Assembly (NCBI GenBank): GCA_900473685.1
Contig: UCNE01000005.1
Coordinates: forward strand, 310,001-374,000
Length of the DNA: 64,000 nucleotides
Reading direction: 5' to 3'
From: Hyphomicrobiales bacterium
Lineage (GTDB): Bacteria; Pseudomonadota; Alphaproteobacteria; Rhizobiales; Rhizobiaceae
Positions 55,642-64,000 of this stretch are shown piece after piece (the first letter of the stretch is position 1; the number at the start of each line of letters is the position of its first letter). The notes below the pieces were generated by a model. It was not told the origin of the DNA. It did not search any database and worked only from the letters and a program-made list of their open reading frames with translations. The translations under genes and the position numbers were made by a program.

Positions 55642-55697
55642 GAACAAGCGCATTCGAGCTTGTGATTGGAGTGTTGGTGAGAGGGAGCGGCAGCCTC

Positions 55698-55837
55698 CCT
55701 CTTCTCCCCAGCGGGGAGAAGGTGGCCGCAGGCCGGATGAGGGGGGTCGCAGGCCACCTCTGTCTGGCTCCGGCTTCGCCGAAGCCCCCCTCATCGCCTC
55801 GCGTCGCTCGGCACTTCTCCCCGCTGGGGAGAAGAGG
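55698..55837. repeat. Rhizobial palindromic intergenic element (perfect 24-bp arms)
   Basis: Arms at 55698-55721 and 55814-55837 are exact reverse complements of 24 bases. Inner arms ATGAGGGGGG (55737-55746) and CCCCCCTCAT (55785-55794) are also complementary, so the element can fold into a long cruciform-like hairpin. It lies between the permease and apsD within the operon. It differs in sequence from the nirD/nasA element. Confidence 0.78.
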
Positions 55838-55923
55838 GAAACCACCACCGGCGGCCCTGTACAAATGCAATCATCCCACTTCTCATACGGAAGCGGGGTT
55901 TCTGAGTCTTGAGGGAACACGAC

Positions 55924-56958
55924 ATGCCAGATCTCAAAGGCGCGCTCATCGGCTGCGGCTTTTTCGCCGTCAACCAGATGCATGGCTGGTACGACGTCAA
56001 GGGCGCCTCCATCGTTGCCATCTGCGACCGCGATCCCGAACGCCTGAAGATCGTCGGCGACCAGTTCGGCATTGAACGCCGCTACACCGATGCGGCGCAA
56101 ATGTTTGCCAATGGCGGCTTCGATTTTGTCGATATCGCTACCACCGTCAACAGCCACCGTGCATTGGTCGAGATGGCTGCGGCCTACAAGGTTCCGCCGA
56201 TCTGCCAGAAGCCGTTCTCCCCGACACTTGCCGATGCCAAGGCCATGGTTGCCGCCTGCACCAATGCAGGCATTCCGCTGATGATCCATGAAAATTTCCG
56301 CTGGCAGGCGCCGATCCAGGCCGTCCGCAAGGCGCTGGACAGTGGCGCCATCGGCACGCCTTTCTGGGGCCGCTTCTCCTTCCGATCCGGTTACGACGTG
56401 TTTTCCGGCCAGCCCTATCTCGCGGAAGGAAAACGCTTCATCATCGAGGATCTCGGCATCCACACGCTGGATATCGCCCGTTACATTCTCGGCGACGTGA
56501 CCTCGCTGTCGGCGCGCACCAAACGTGTCAATCCGAAGATCAATGGCGAGGATGTGGCGACCATCCTGCTTGATCATGACAATGGTGCCACCTCCATCGT
56601 CGATGTCAGCTATGCCACGAAGCAATCGATAGAGCCTTTTCCGGAAACACTGATCGAGATTGACGGAACCGAAGGATCGATCCGCCTGTCGCAGGGCTAC
56701 GAATTGCAGGTCACCAATGCCGAGGGCACCGTCAACACCGACGTCGCCCCGACGCTTCTGCCGTGGGCATCGCGCCCGTGGCACAATATTCAGGAGAGCG
56801 TTTTCGCGATCCAGCAGCACTGGGCGGATAGCCTGAAGGGCGGCACGGAAACCTCCACCTCCGGTGCCGATAATCTGAAGACCTTCGCGCTGGTCGAGGC
56901 CGCCTATGAAAGTGCCGCCACCAAAGCCACGATTGATATCGGAACCCTGCTGAAATGA
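55924..56958 (+). CDS. apsD: Gfo/Idh/MocA family, D-apiose dehydrogenase (ApsD)
   Basis: This 344-residue sugar dehydrogenase has the Rossmann start GALIGCGFFAVNQMHGW and the catalytic-loop variant of EKP, PPICQKPFSP. In the described apiose pathway ApsD oxidises D-apiose to apionolactone using NAD. GGGA lies upstream of ATG 55924; a TTG at 55909 is possible. The end overlaps apnL by four bases. The cofactor and exact substrate are inferred from context. Confidence 0.8.
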   Translation: MPDLKGALIGCGFFAVNQMHGWYDVKGASIVAICDRDPERLKIVGDQFGIERRYTDAAQMFANGGFDFVDIATTVNSHRALVEMAAAYKVPPICQKPFSPTLADAKAMVAACTNAGIPLMIHENFRWQAPIQAVRKALDSGAIGTPFWGRFSFRSGYDVFSGQPYLAEGKRFIIEDLGIHTLDIARYILGDVTSLSARTKRVNPKINGEDVATILLDHDNGATSIVDVSYATKQSIEPFPETLIEIDGTEGSIRLSQGYELQVTNAEGTVNTDVAPTLLPWASRPWHNIQESVFAIQQHWADSLKGGTETSTSGADNLKTFALVEAAYESAATKATIDIGTLLK

Positions 56959-58823
56959 CCGGTGCAGAAACTGCCTTCAGGCTCTATGGAACGACGCAGC
57001 CCGAACCTGCCCCGCGGACCCTCAAAGCCGGAAAACTGACGGCGCAGCTGTCCGGCGGCAACCTGCGGGCTATCACCTATGACGGTGTTGAGGTGCTGCG
57101 CGCGATTTCCTATCTGATCCGCGATCGCGACTGGGGGACCTACGATCCAGAACTATCCGGCATCGCGGTCACCGAAGCCGCAGCCGGCTTCAGCGTTTCC
57201 TACACCGCCCGATGCAACGGACCGGACGATACCACTCTGGAAATCGCTGCATCGATCGAAGGCCGCGCCGACGGCACCCTGATATTTAAGGGTGAGGCCA
57301 GTTCTGCCACCGGCTTCGAAACCAACCGCTGCGGCTTCTGCATCCTGCACCCGATCGTCGGCGTTGCCGGTACACCAGTGATAGTCGAGCATGTTGATGG
57401 GGGCATCGAAGACACGAAGCTGCCCGGCCTGATCGAACCTTGGCAGCCGTTCAAGGACATGCGCGCCATCACCCACACCGCTCTTCCCGGCGTCAGCGTC
57501 GAATGCCGCATGGAAGGGGATATTTTCGAGATGGAAGACCAGCGAAACTGGTCGGATGCTTCCTATAAAACCTATGTCCGGCCGCTTGCGCTGCCTTGGC
57601 CCTACCGCATCCCGGCAAACGAGCGGGCCTGTCAGCAGGTGACGTTGACGATCACCGACAATCGTCCAGCTGCAGACGGTTTGGTTGCATCCAACGGGAA
57701 TATCATCCGGCTTGTCCCTGGAGACGCATCCGGCATCATGCCCGCCATCGGCCTGTTGATCACCCCTGAGGAAGCCAAAGCCAGTCTCGCCGCGCTTCAA
57801 CAGTCCGGCGCGCCAAGGGTGCAGGATCTGCTCTTTCATTTCGACCCTCAGGCTGGCCACGGCGCCGGCGCGTTCAAGGATTTCGCCGCGATCGCAGCCA
57901 TTCATGACGGCACCACGACGCTGGAGATCACCGTCCCCTGCCAACGTCCGCTCGGCGAGGAGCTGCAGGAAATCGCGAGCTGGATGAAGGCGGCAAATTT
58001 CGCGCCCGGCGCTATCATGGTCTGCCCCTCCGTCGACCGGCAATCGACCCCGCCCGGCCGCACGTGGCCGGACTGCCCGCCGCTCGAAGACGTCTACGCG
58101 GCAGCGGCAAATGCCTTCGCCGGCATTCGCCTCGGCGGTGGCATGCTCTCCTATTTTACCGAGCTGAACCGCAAACGCGTACCGGGTGAAAATCTCGCCT
58201 TTATCAGCCACTGCACCAACCCGATCGTCCATGCGGCCGACGACATCAGTGTCATGCAGACGCTCGAAGCCCTGCCCTTCATCACCCGGTCCGTTCGCGC
58301 CATCTATGGCGAGAAACCCTACCGCCTCGGCCCGTCCACCATTCCGATGCGCCAAAACCCCTATGGCAGCCGGACGATGGACAATCCGCACGGCGCCCGC
58401 ATCCCGATGGCAAACACCGACCCGCGCCATAACGGCCAGTTCGCTGCCGCCTTTGCGGCCGGATACGCCGCATCGGTGCTGGACGCCGGTCTTGAAACGC
58501 TGACGCTGTCGGCTCTCACAGGCCCCCTCGGGCTTTATGCGGGCAAGGCCGAGCCGGTCGAGGATGGCGGCAACCGCCCGCTTCATGCCATCGTCAAAGG
58601 GCTGGCGGAGCTTGCCGGACAAAGATGGCACGCCGTCACCTCCTCCGCTCAGGACAAGGTTTTGGGGTTCACGGTAGAGACGATGGCTGGAGGAGTGACC
58701 TGGATCGTCAACCTCACGGCGGAGGAGCAGTCCATCGACACGACGCAGCTCGGCTTGAGTGTCCCGCAGAAGCGGCTTGCTCCATTCGACGCAATCACCA
58801 TGGCTTTTCCGGCCGGCGCATAA
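56955..58823 (+). CDS. apnL: D-apionolactonase (ApnL)
   Basis: This 622-residue protein has a beta-rich N-terminal part and a TIM-barrel-like C-terminal part (for example FAGIRLGGGMLSYFTELNRKR and GENLAFISHCTNPIVHAAD). Its size and coupling to ApsD (ATGA overlap) match the ApnL family, which hydrolyses D-apionolactone to D-apionate. No signal peptide is seen. It is the last plus-strand gene of the apiose unit and converges on eryC. The call rests mainly on context plus general resemblance. Confidence 0.77.
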   Translation: MTGAETAFRLYGTTQPEPAPRTLKAGKLTAQLSGGNLRAITYDGVEVLRAISYLIRDRDWGTYDPELSGIAVTEAAAGFSVSYTARCNGPDDTTLEIAASIEGRADGTLIFKGEASSATGFETNRCGFCILHPIVGVAGTPVIVEHVDGGIEDTKLPGLIEPWQPFKDMRAITHTALPGVSVECRMEGDIFEMEDQRNWSDASYKTYVRPLALPWPYRIPANERACQQVTLTITDNRPAADGLVASNGNIIRLVPGDASGIMPAIGLLITPEEAKASLAALQQSGAPRVQDLLFHFDPQAGHGAGAFKDFAAIAAIHDGTTTLEITVPCQRPLGEELQEIASWMKAANFAPGAIMVCPSVDRQSTPPGRTWPDCPPLEDVYAAAANAFAGIRLGGGMLSYFTELNRKRVPGENLAFISHCTNPIVHAADDISVMQTLEALPFITRSVRAIYGEKPYRLGPSTIPMRQNPYGSRTMDNPHGARIPMANTDPRHNGQFAAAFAAGYAASVLDAGLETLTLSALTGPLGLYAGKAEPVEDGGNRPLHAIVKGLAELAGQRWHAVTSSAQDKVLGFTVETMAGGVTWIVNLTAEEQSIDTTQLGLSVPQKRLAPFDAITMAFPAGA

Positions 58824-58863
58824 CGCACTTGCACTCACCGTGCAGCGTCACGCTCCATCCGCC

Positions 58864-59796
58864 TCAGATGTTGAGATCGGCAGCACCCGTATCGATATGA
58901 GGTGCCCAGAAGGCGATGCTTTCGGCGATGGCGGGGATGACGTTGCGGTCGTCCGGCTCGCGCTCCTTGAACGAGAGCTCCAGGCAGATTTCATTGTCGA
59001 CCGCGCCACCTTGATGGAATGCTGCCAGCAAAGGTTCGGGCTGAATCCGGCCGGTGGCATTGTGTTCGGCGGTGAAGGGACGGTGGCCGCCCTTGTCCAT
59101 CTTGCTCTGCTTGATATGGATGATCGGCGAAACCTTCGGCACCGCGCGCGCCCAGGCATAAGGGTCGGTATCATCCGGATCCGGTGACGTGACGTCGCCG
59201 TGATCGATATCGGCCATCATCCACATCGGGATCGCCATATCGGCCGCTGTCAGCCTGTCCTGCAGCGCCATGGATTCCGTGATGGTATGACCGAACTCGC
59301 GCCCCACGGACATCGGCTCCCAGAAGACGTAATCCAGCCCCGCCGACTTGCCATGCTCGGCCACTTCCGCCCAGCAATCGATGGCGATCCGCGTCAAGTC
59401 CTCGCGGCGTTGCGGATCATCGAAATCGGTAAAGGTGAAGATGGCAAACTGGGTGCCGACCGACTTGGCTCCAAGGTCTGCCGAAATGTCGGCGAAGGTC
59501 TTGAACCAGTCGACATAATAGCGGCGCACGTCGCGATCCGGATGGCCGAAATGATTGAGCCGTCCATAGGGTCCGGTCATGCCCGACGTGACGCGCACGC
59601 CGGTTCGATCAAGAGCCGCGCGAAAGCTGCGTGTCATCCGGCGGATTACGGGCGCTGGCCATGATGGATTGATGAATTCATGGGTCAGTTGCAGATCGCG
59701 GATCTTCAGGTCGCGCGCGACCGTCTCGATAAGGTCGTCCGGAGCAGCGAAACGGTTGACCAGAGGATTGGTATTCAACGAGAGGGTCAGGGACAT
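58864..59796 (-). CDS. eryC: TIM-barrel isomerase EryC (tetrulose phosphate racemase type)
   Basis: This 310-residue protein has the sugar phosphate isomerase/epimerase TIM barrel. Segments such as NPLVNRFAAPDDLIETVARDLKIRD and MWMMADIDHGDVTSPDPDD correspond closely to what I recall of Brucella EryC, which interconverts L- and D-3-tetrulose-4-phosphate. It is the last gene of the eryD-A-B-C minus-strand unit. The alternative is OiaC, a 3-oxo-isoapionate decarboxylase in the same broad fold, since apiose genes adjoin. I favour EryC because of operon position. Confidence 0.78.
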   Translation of the reverse strand: MSLTLSLNTNPLVNRFAAPDDLIETVARDLKIRDLQLTHEFINPSWPAPVIRRMTRSFRAALDRTGVRVTSGMTGPYGRLNHFGHPDRDVRRYYVDWFKTFADISADLGAKSVGTQFAIFTFTDFDDPQRREDLTRIAIDCWAEVAEHGKSAGLDYVFWEPMSVGREFGHTITESMALQDRLTAADMAIPMWMMADIDHGDVTSPDPDDTDPYAWARAVPKVSPIIHIKQSKMDKGGHRPFTAEHNATGRIQPEPLLAAFHQGGAVDNEICLELSFKEREPDDRNVIPAIAESIAFWAPHIDTGAADLNI

Positions 59797-59847
59797 GATG
59801 GCTTCTCTTCGGATTTCGGACGATTACTACTTGCGGGGAGTCCGCGT

Positions 59848-61371
59848 TTACCCGGAAGCCCGGGCGCTATGTGTGCTGTCCGCTTCAAACCAGGCGGCAA
59901 AGGCTGCCTTCTCGATTGCGTTCAGATGCAGGCCCTGTTTCGTCCGGCGTTGAAGAATGTCTTCGGCTGTCATCGCCCATTCGTGGGCCATCAGATAGCG
60001 CACTTCGGCTTCATATAAATGAGCCCCGAAATGCTTGCCAAGACCACTGAGCGAGGTCGCGCCGCCAATGACCTTTCCGATCCGCGCACCGTAGAGCCTG
60101 CCGTAATGGTGGATAAGCGTGCGCGGCATCCAGGGATAGGCATGGCGCAGGCTTTCGGTGAACTGGATGAAATCGGCGTTCTCGATCTCACCTCCGGGTA
60201 GGATCGATTGCCGCGTCCAGTTCCCGCCCATGTTGGGGAAGAATTTTGCAATTTTCTCGATCGCATGTTCGGACAGCTTGCGAAACGTGGTGATCTTGCC
60301 GCCGAACACGCTCAAGAGCGGCGCATCATCGGTTTCGTCGAGATCGAACGTATAGTCACGCGTTACGGCCGATGGATTGCCCTGGCCATCGTCGAACAGC
60401 GGCCGGACGCCTGAGAATGTCTCAAGCACATCTTCACGCCGCAGCGTTTCCTTGAAATAGCGGTTGACGGCCGCCAGCAGGTATTCGACCTCGGCTTCTT
60501 CGGCCTTCACCTCTTCCGGCGCGCCATCATACGGAATGTCAGTGGTGCCGATCAGCGCCTTGTCACCTTCGTACGGGTTGATGAAGATCACCCGCTTGTC
60601 ATGGTTCTGCACCAGGTAGGCCTGCTGGCCTTCCCAGAATTTCGGCACGATGATGTGGCTGCCCTTTACCAGCCGCACATTGCGGCGGCTGTTTGAACCG
60701 GCAACGCGGCCGACGATATCGTTGACCCAGGGGCCGCCGGCATTGACGACGACGCGGGCGCGGACGGTGCGGATTTCGCCGGTGCGCTCGTTCCGCATCT
60801 GGACGGTCCAGCCGCCGTTTTCACGCCGGGCGCTGATACAGGCCGTTCGGGTCAGGATTTCGGCGCCCTTTTCGGCAGCACCGACGGCGTTGAGAACGAC
60901 AAGGCGGGCATCATCCACCCAGCAGTCGGAATACTCGAAGCCTTTGGTGTATTTGTCCATGATCGGCGCGCCCTCTGGATCACGGCGCAGGTCGAGCGAA
61001 CGGGTCCCCGGCAATTTCTTGCGGCCGCCGAGATGGTCGTAGAGGAACAGCCCAAGCCTTACCAGCCATGCAGGACGATCGTCCGGGCTGTGCGGCAGGA
61101 CGAACCGCATCGGCCAGATAATGTGGCTGGCCGAATTCAGCAGAACTTCGCGCTCGATCAGGGCCTCCCGCACCAGGCGGAACTCGTAATATTCCAGATA
61201 GCGCAGGCCGCCGTGGACAAGCTTGCCCGACCGGGAGGATGTTCCCTGCGCGAGGTCGTCTTTTTCGCACAGGATAACCGAGAGACCCCGGCCCGCCGCA
61301 TCGCGCGCGATGCCCGCGCCGTTGATGCCGCCCCCGATAATGAACAGGTCGATCATCCGGGAATCATTCAT
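59848..61371 (-). CDS. eryB: FAD-dependent GlpD-like dehydrogenase, erythritol-phosphate dehydrogenase EryB
   Basis: This 507-residue flavoprotein belongs to the glycerol-3-phosphate dehydrogenase family. The FAD motif GGGINGAGIARDAAGRG lies near residue 10, followed by GTSSRSGKLVHGGLRYLE and FINPYEGDKALIGTTD. In the erythritol pathway EryB oxidises erythritol phosphate to a tetrulose phosphate. Position directly after the FGGY kinase separates it from generic GlpD. AAAGGAG lies upstream of ATG 61371; the in-frame TTG 61395 is rejected. Confidence 0.83.
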   Translation of the reverse strand: MNDSRMIDLFIIGGGINGAGIARDAAGRGLSVILCEKDDLAQGTSSRSGKLVHGGLRYLEYYEFRLVREALIEREVLLNSASHIIWPMRFVLPHSPDDRPAWLVRLGLFLYDHLGGRKKLPGTRSLDLRRDPEGAPIMDKYTKGFEYSDCWVDDARLVVLNAVGAAEKGAEILTRTACISARRENGGWTVQMRNERTGEIRTVRARVVVNAGGPWVNDIVGRVAGSNSRRNVRLVKGSHIIVPKFWEGQQAYLVQNHDKRVIFINPYEGDKALIGTTDIPYDGAPEEVKAEEAEVEYLLAAVNRYFKETLRREDVLETFSGVRPLFDDGQGNPSAVTRDYTFDLDETDDAPLLSVFGGKITTFRKLSEHAIEKIAKFFPNMGGNWTRQSILPGGEIENADFIQFTESLRHAYPWMPRTLIHHYGRLYGARIGKVIGGATSLSGLGKHFGAHLYEAEVRYLMAHEWAMTAEDILQRRTKQGLHLNAIEKAAFAAWFEADSTHSARASG

Positions 61372-61444
61372 GTTGCTCTCCTTTGGCAAGGCCAATTGAT
61401 AAATGCGCTGTGCCGGTCTTCATCCTGGCCGCGCCGTAATGCCG

Positions 61445-63013
61445 TCATTTCGCTACGTGTCCCGCACGCGCCATTTCCTCCCACGCCGGCTCAAGGGCGC
61501 GGCGGGCGTTGAGGTAGGGCGGGAACATCCGGGAATAGGTTTCGACCAGTCTGCCATCGGGCGCTTCGGCGGGGCCAAGCAGCGGCGTTACCCATTCGGC
61601 GATGCAGGCGTTCATGTCCGCGTACACACCGATGGCGACGGCAGCGATCATGGCGGCGCCGGCAGCGCCCGCCTCTTCACGCGAGGAGATACGGGTCGGC
61701 GATCCGACCGCAGCCGCGATCACCGAGCGCAATGACGGTGAGCGCGCGGCTCCACCGGTCATCCGCAGTTCGCCAGGCATTCCGCCCATCGCCGCATAAC
61801 AATCGCGCGTGCCCATCCCCAGCCCTTCGATCACGGCCCGCAACAGATCGGGAAAACGATGTCCGCTGCTGAGGCCGATAAATCCTGCGCGCGCATCCGG
61901 ATTGACGAACGGTCCGCGCTCTCCGGCCTCCGAAATATAGGGGTGGTAAAGGATCGCACCCGGCTGGCTTGCCGCAAGCCATCCTTCGATCCGTCCGACC
62001 AGTTCGGCATGGGAAACAGGATGCCCCAACTCGCGCATCAGGTCGCCGGCCATCCGCAGTGCCCAGTCGATATTGAGCGTCGCTGCCATGTTCGATTGCG
62101 TCGGCGCCACGATGCCCGGTATCGGCAGGACGACCATATAGCCCGTCCCTTCGGCATTCAGAATGACATCGTCAACCGCCATTGCCCGCATGTGCATGCC
62201 GGTGGAGCCGATCGTCGAACAGGCAGACGCCCTGCCCGCCGTAAAGATACCGGCCCCTAGCGCCGTGCAGGCGAAATCGACATAGCCGAGGCTGACCGGC
62301 GTGCCTTCCAGAAGCCCGGTTTCTCTTGCCGCAGCCGGAGAGAGCGGATGACTGATCTGTGTTCCGTCGATGATTTCGGGCAGCAGGTGACGTTTCGCGG
62401 TCAAGCCTAGCGCGGCGATGACCGTGTCGTCATACTGCCGCGTGCGAAAATCGCCGAACGTGAAGCTTGCCTCCGACGGATCGGTGGCGCGGACGCCGGT
62501 GAGGTTCAGGTAGAGCCAATCCTTGCAGTGAAGGGCAATGTCCGCGCGTCCGAGCAGTTCCGGGTTTTCGGATGCCATATGGGCGAGCTGAGCGCCCTGC
62601 TGACAGGTGGAAAGTCCGGTGCCGGTGGTTTCGAAGCGGGTGCGGTCACCTGGTGCGGCGCTCAGTTTGCGGACGGTCGGTGCTGCGCGTGCATCAAGCC
62701 AAAGCCAGGCGTCGCCTGCCGGTCTGTCGTCCTTGCCCACCAGCCAGGTGCCGTCACCCTGTCCTGTCACGCCAAGTGCGGCCGTGCGCTGCGCGAGACG
62801 CTCGACCTTGGTGGCGAGCTCGCGGATCGTCCGGGCGCAATCGGCCCAGGTGTTTTCCAGCGATTGGAAGGCGGCACCATCCTCACCCGTCATATAGGTA
62901 TTGGTCACGGAAGCCGCAGCAATCTGGCGGCCGGTCAGGTCAAAGGCGACCGCCTTGATCACCGAAGTCCCGGCATCGATGCCGATCAGGATATCTTTGC
63001 CAGTATGCGGCAT
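61445..63013 (-). CDS. eryA: FGGY family carbohydrate kinase, erythritol kinase EryA
   Basis: This 522-residue kinase has the N-terminal phosphate motif GIDAGTSVIKAVAFD, GQGDGTWLVGKDDRPAGDAWLW in the substrate region and a C-terminal ATP segment GELRMTGGAARSPSLRSVIA. Brucella-type eryA encodes the kinase that forms erythritol-4-phosphate. GGAGG lies seven bases before ATG 63013. It lies 18 bases after the eryD stop. A different polyol substrate cannot be ruled out. Confidence 0.83.
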   Translation of the reverse strand: MPHTGKDILIGIDAGTSVIKAVAFDLTGRQIAAASVTNTYMTGEDGAAFQSLENTWADCARTIRELATKVERLAQRTAALGVTGQGDGTWLVGKDDRPAGDAWLWLDARAAPTVRKLSAAPGDRTRFETTGTGLSTCQQGAQLAHMASENPELLGRADIALHCKDWLYLNLTGVRATDPSEASFTFGDFRTRQYDDTVIAALGLTAKRHLLPEIIDGTQISHPLSPAAARETGLLEGTPVSLGYVDFACTALGAGIFTAGRASACSTIGSTGMHMRAMAVDDVILNAEGTGYMVVLPIPGIVAPTQSNMAATLNIDWALRMAGDLMRELGHPVSHAELVGRIEGWLAASQPGAILYHPYISEAGERGPFVNPDARAGFIGLSSGHRFPDLLRAVIEGLGMGTRDCYAAMGGMPGELRMTGGAARSPSLRSVIAAAVGSPTRISSREEAGAAGAAMIAAVAIGVYADMNACIAEWVTPLLGPAEAPDGRLVETYSRMFPPYLNARRALEPAWEEMARAGHVAK

Positions 63014-63031
63014 CAAAGTGCCTCCAATTCT

Positions 63032-64000
63032 CTAAAGTGGCCGGGACGCATCGCTGACAAGCGCAGACGCCGTCTGCTCGTCAATGATCAGCCCGCTGAG
63101 ACAGCCGCTGAGCAACGCCGAGCGGATTGCCGCAATCTTGCCTGGCCCACCGGCAATTGCCACGATCCGGCGTGCCTTCATGCTGTCCAGGCTTGGAGAC
63201 AGGGTCCGTTCCCCCAGCGTAGTCTCGACCGGCTTGCCCTGTGCATCGAAGAAATGACCGAGCATTTCGCCGACGCCGCCCTGATCGCGCACGTCCTGCA
63301 TTTCCGGCACCTCGATCATCTGTGAGACGACGAGCTGCGAATCGAGCTCTGCCGTACCGATGCCGACCAGCATCAGATCCGCCTGGGCAGCTAGATCAAA
63401 GACGTGACGCACGCCGCGCTGGGAAAGGAGCACTTCCCGGTCCTCGACCGAGTTGGCAAAGAACGGGACCGGCATGACATAGGACACTGCACCGGTCTTT
63501 TCAGCCAGACGGTGCATGACGTCATGCGGATTTGCCGCATAGTTTCGGGTTAGCCCACCCAACAGAGAAACGAAGCGCACATCGCCAGCGTCCACATGTG
63601 GCATGGCGGCGATGGCGGCAGCGAGGGTGCGGCCGTTGCCGATGCCGATCACCTGGCCTTGCAGGTTCTTGATTTCGCGTTGCAGGAATTCTGCACCGGC
63701 AACGCCGAGTGCGCGCAGGAGCAGGCTCTTATCATAGAGATCAGGCAGGACCTCGCAATAATCCAGTCCGAACAAGCCGGCGAGCTTGGTTTCGATGGCC
63801 ACGCATTCGGTCACGTCGCCATGGATGGAAAACTTCACCACCCCATTCTGGTTTGCCCACATGATCAGCCGGTGTGCCTTGACGTTCGGTATGCCAAGCC
63901 GCGCGGCAACCTCCGCCTGCGTCAGGCCGCCGACGTAATGGAGCCACGCCGCCCGGACGGCCAGGCTGTCGTCGCGCTCACGATTTGTAACCATTCGCAT
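63032..64000 (-). CDS. eryD: SorC/DeoR family regulator EryD (start at window edge)
   Basis: This regulator of about 322 residues has an N-terminal helix-turn-helix (VRAAWLHYVGGLTQAEVAARLGIPNVKAHRLI) and a SorC-type sugar-binding domain (VIGIGNGRTLAAAIAAMP, LMLVGIGTAELDS). It lies upstream of eryA in the same direction and is the likely erythritol-responsive repressor. ATG lies at the last three bases of the window (64000), with ATG 63994 as a second option; the true start could lie outside the window. Confidence 0.8.
   Translation of the reverse strand: MRMVTNRERDDSLAVRAAWLHYVGGLTQAEVAARLGIPNVKAHRLIMWANQNGVVKFSIHGDVTECVAIETKLAGLFGLDYCEVLPDLYDKSLLLRALGVAGAEFLQREIKNLQGQVIGIGNGRTLAAAIAAMPHVDAGDVRFVSLLGGLTRNYAANPHDVMHRLAEKTGAVSYVMPVPFFANSVEDREVLLSQRGVRHVFDLAAQADLMLVGIGTAELDSQLVVSQMIEVPEMQDVRDQGGVGEMLGHFFDAQGKPVETTLGERTLSPSLDSMKARRIVAIAGGPGKIAAIRSALLSGCLSGLIIDEQTASALVSDASRPL

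Noticed and set aside
59848-61371. Ordinary glycerol-3-phosphate dehydrogenase GlpD
   Set aside because: The operon with an FGGY kinase, EryC-like isomerase and SorC regulator matches ery genes better.

Overview
The window reads as a metabolic accessory region of an alphaproteobacterium of the Rhizobium/Agrobacterium group. The grounds are high-GC coding bias, inverted-arm palindromic intergenic elements of the type common in rhizobia, the NasT/NasS nitrate system, a DUF1403-ScpB pair, D-apiose and erythritol catabolic genes, and many ABC uptake systems with local regulators. I see no rRNA, tRNA, CRISPR array, transposase or phage gene. The identifications rest on motif and family recognition, not on database searches.

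Layout. (1) 1-8.4 kb, minus strand: a LysR regulator followed by a dipeptide-type ABC transporter (two permeases, a fused double ATPase and a binding protein), a class A beta-lactamase-fold serine hydrolase and an M20 amidohydrolase cut by the left edge. (2) 8.4-10 kb: an isolated plus-strand gene with an AT-rich promoter, encoding a protein with Vps62-like repeats followed by an aerolysin-like segment, a candidate pore-forming toxin. (3) 10-24.5 kb: an amino-sugar-like catabolic locus. The minus strand carries RidA, an RpiR regulator, an SDR, a GH20 hexosaminidase, an M81 peptidase and an MFS exporter. The plus strand carries an NTF2-like protein and a second M81 peptidase. A sugar ABC importer with a Gfo/Idh/MocA dehydrogenase follows on the minus strand. 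AT-rich TGAAAA/TTTCA boxes lie in both promoter regions. (4) 24.8-32.5 kb: small independent genes: a DUF922 protease, ScpB coupled to DUF1403, TetR-Rid, a MATE pump, a MerR regulator with a 19-bp-spacer promoter and a probably leaderless start, an SRPBCC protein and a B3/B4-domain protein.

(5) 32.6-45.5 kb: assimilatory nitrate reduction. nasT-nasS is followed by a 359-bp gap holding a sigma-54 promoter and an RNA leader with an A1/G4 hexaloop hairpin and a terminator, as expected for NasT antitermination. Then come nrtA, nrtB, an ATPase, nirB, nirD, nasA, cysG and a small membrane protein, with a palindromic element between nirD and nasA.

(6) 45.5-58.8 kb: D-apiose catabolism. A FadR-type regulator, a RuBisCO-like protein (OiaX type), a DUF1537 kinase (OiaK), ApnO, a ribose-type ABC importer with a DUF2291 lipoprotein, ApsD and ApnL are present, interrupted by an HD-GYP phosphodiesterase. 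A 17-base sequence is repeated exactly upstream of oiaX and apnO and is probably the regulator's operator. (7) 58.8-64 kb, minus strand: erythritol genes eryD, eryA, eryB and eryC. Apiose breakdown by the OiaK/OiaX branch should give a tetrulose phosphate, the class of intermediate EryB makes and EryC consumes, so the two clusters probably share their final steps.
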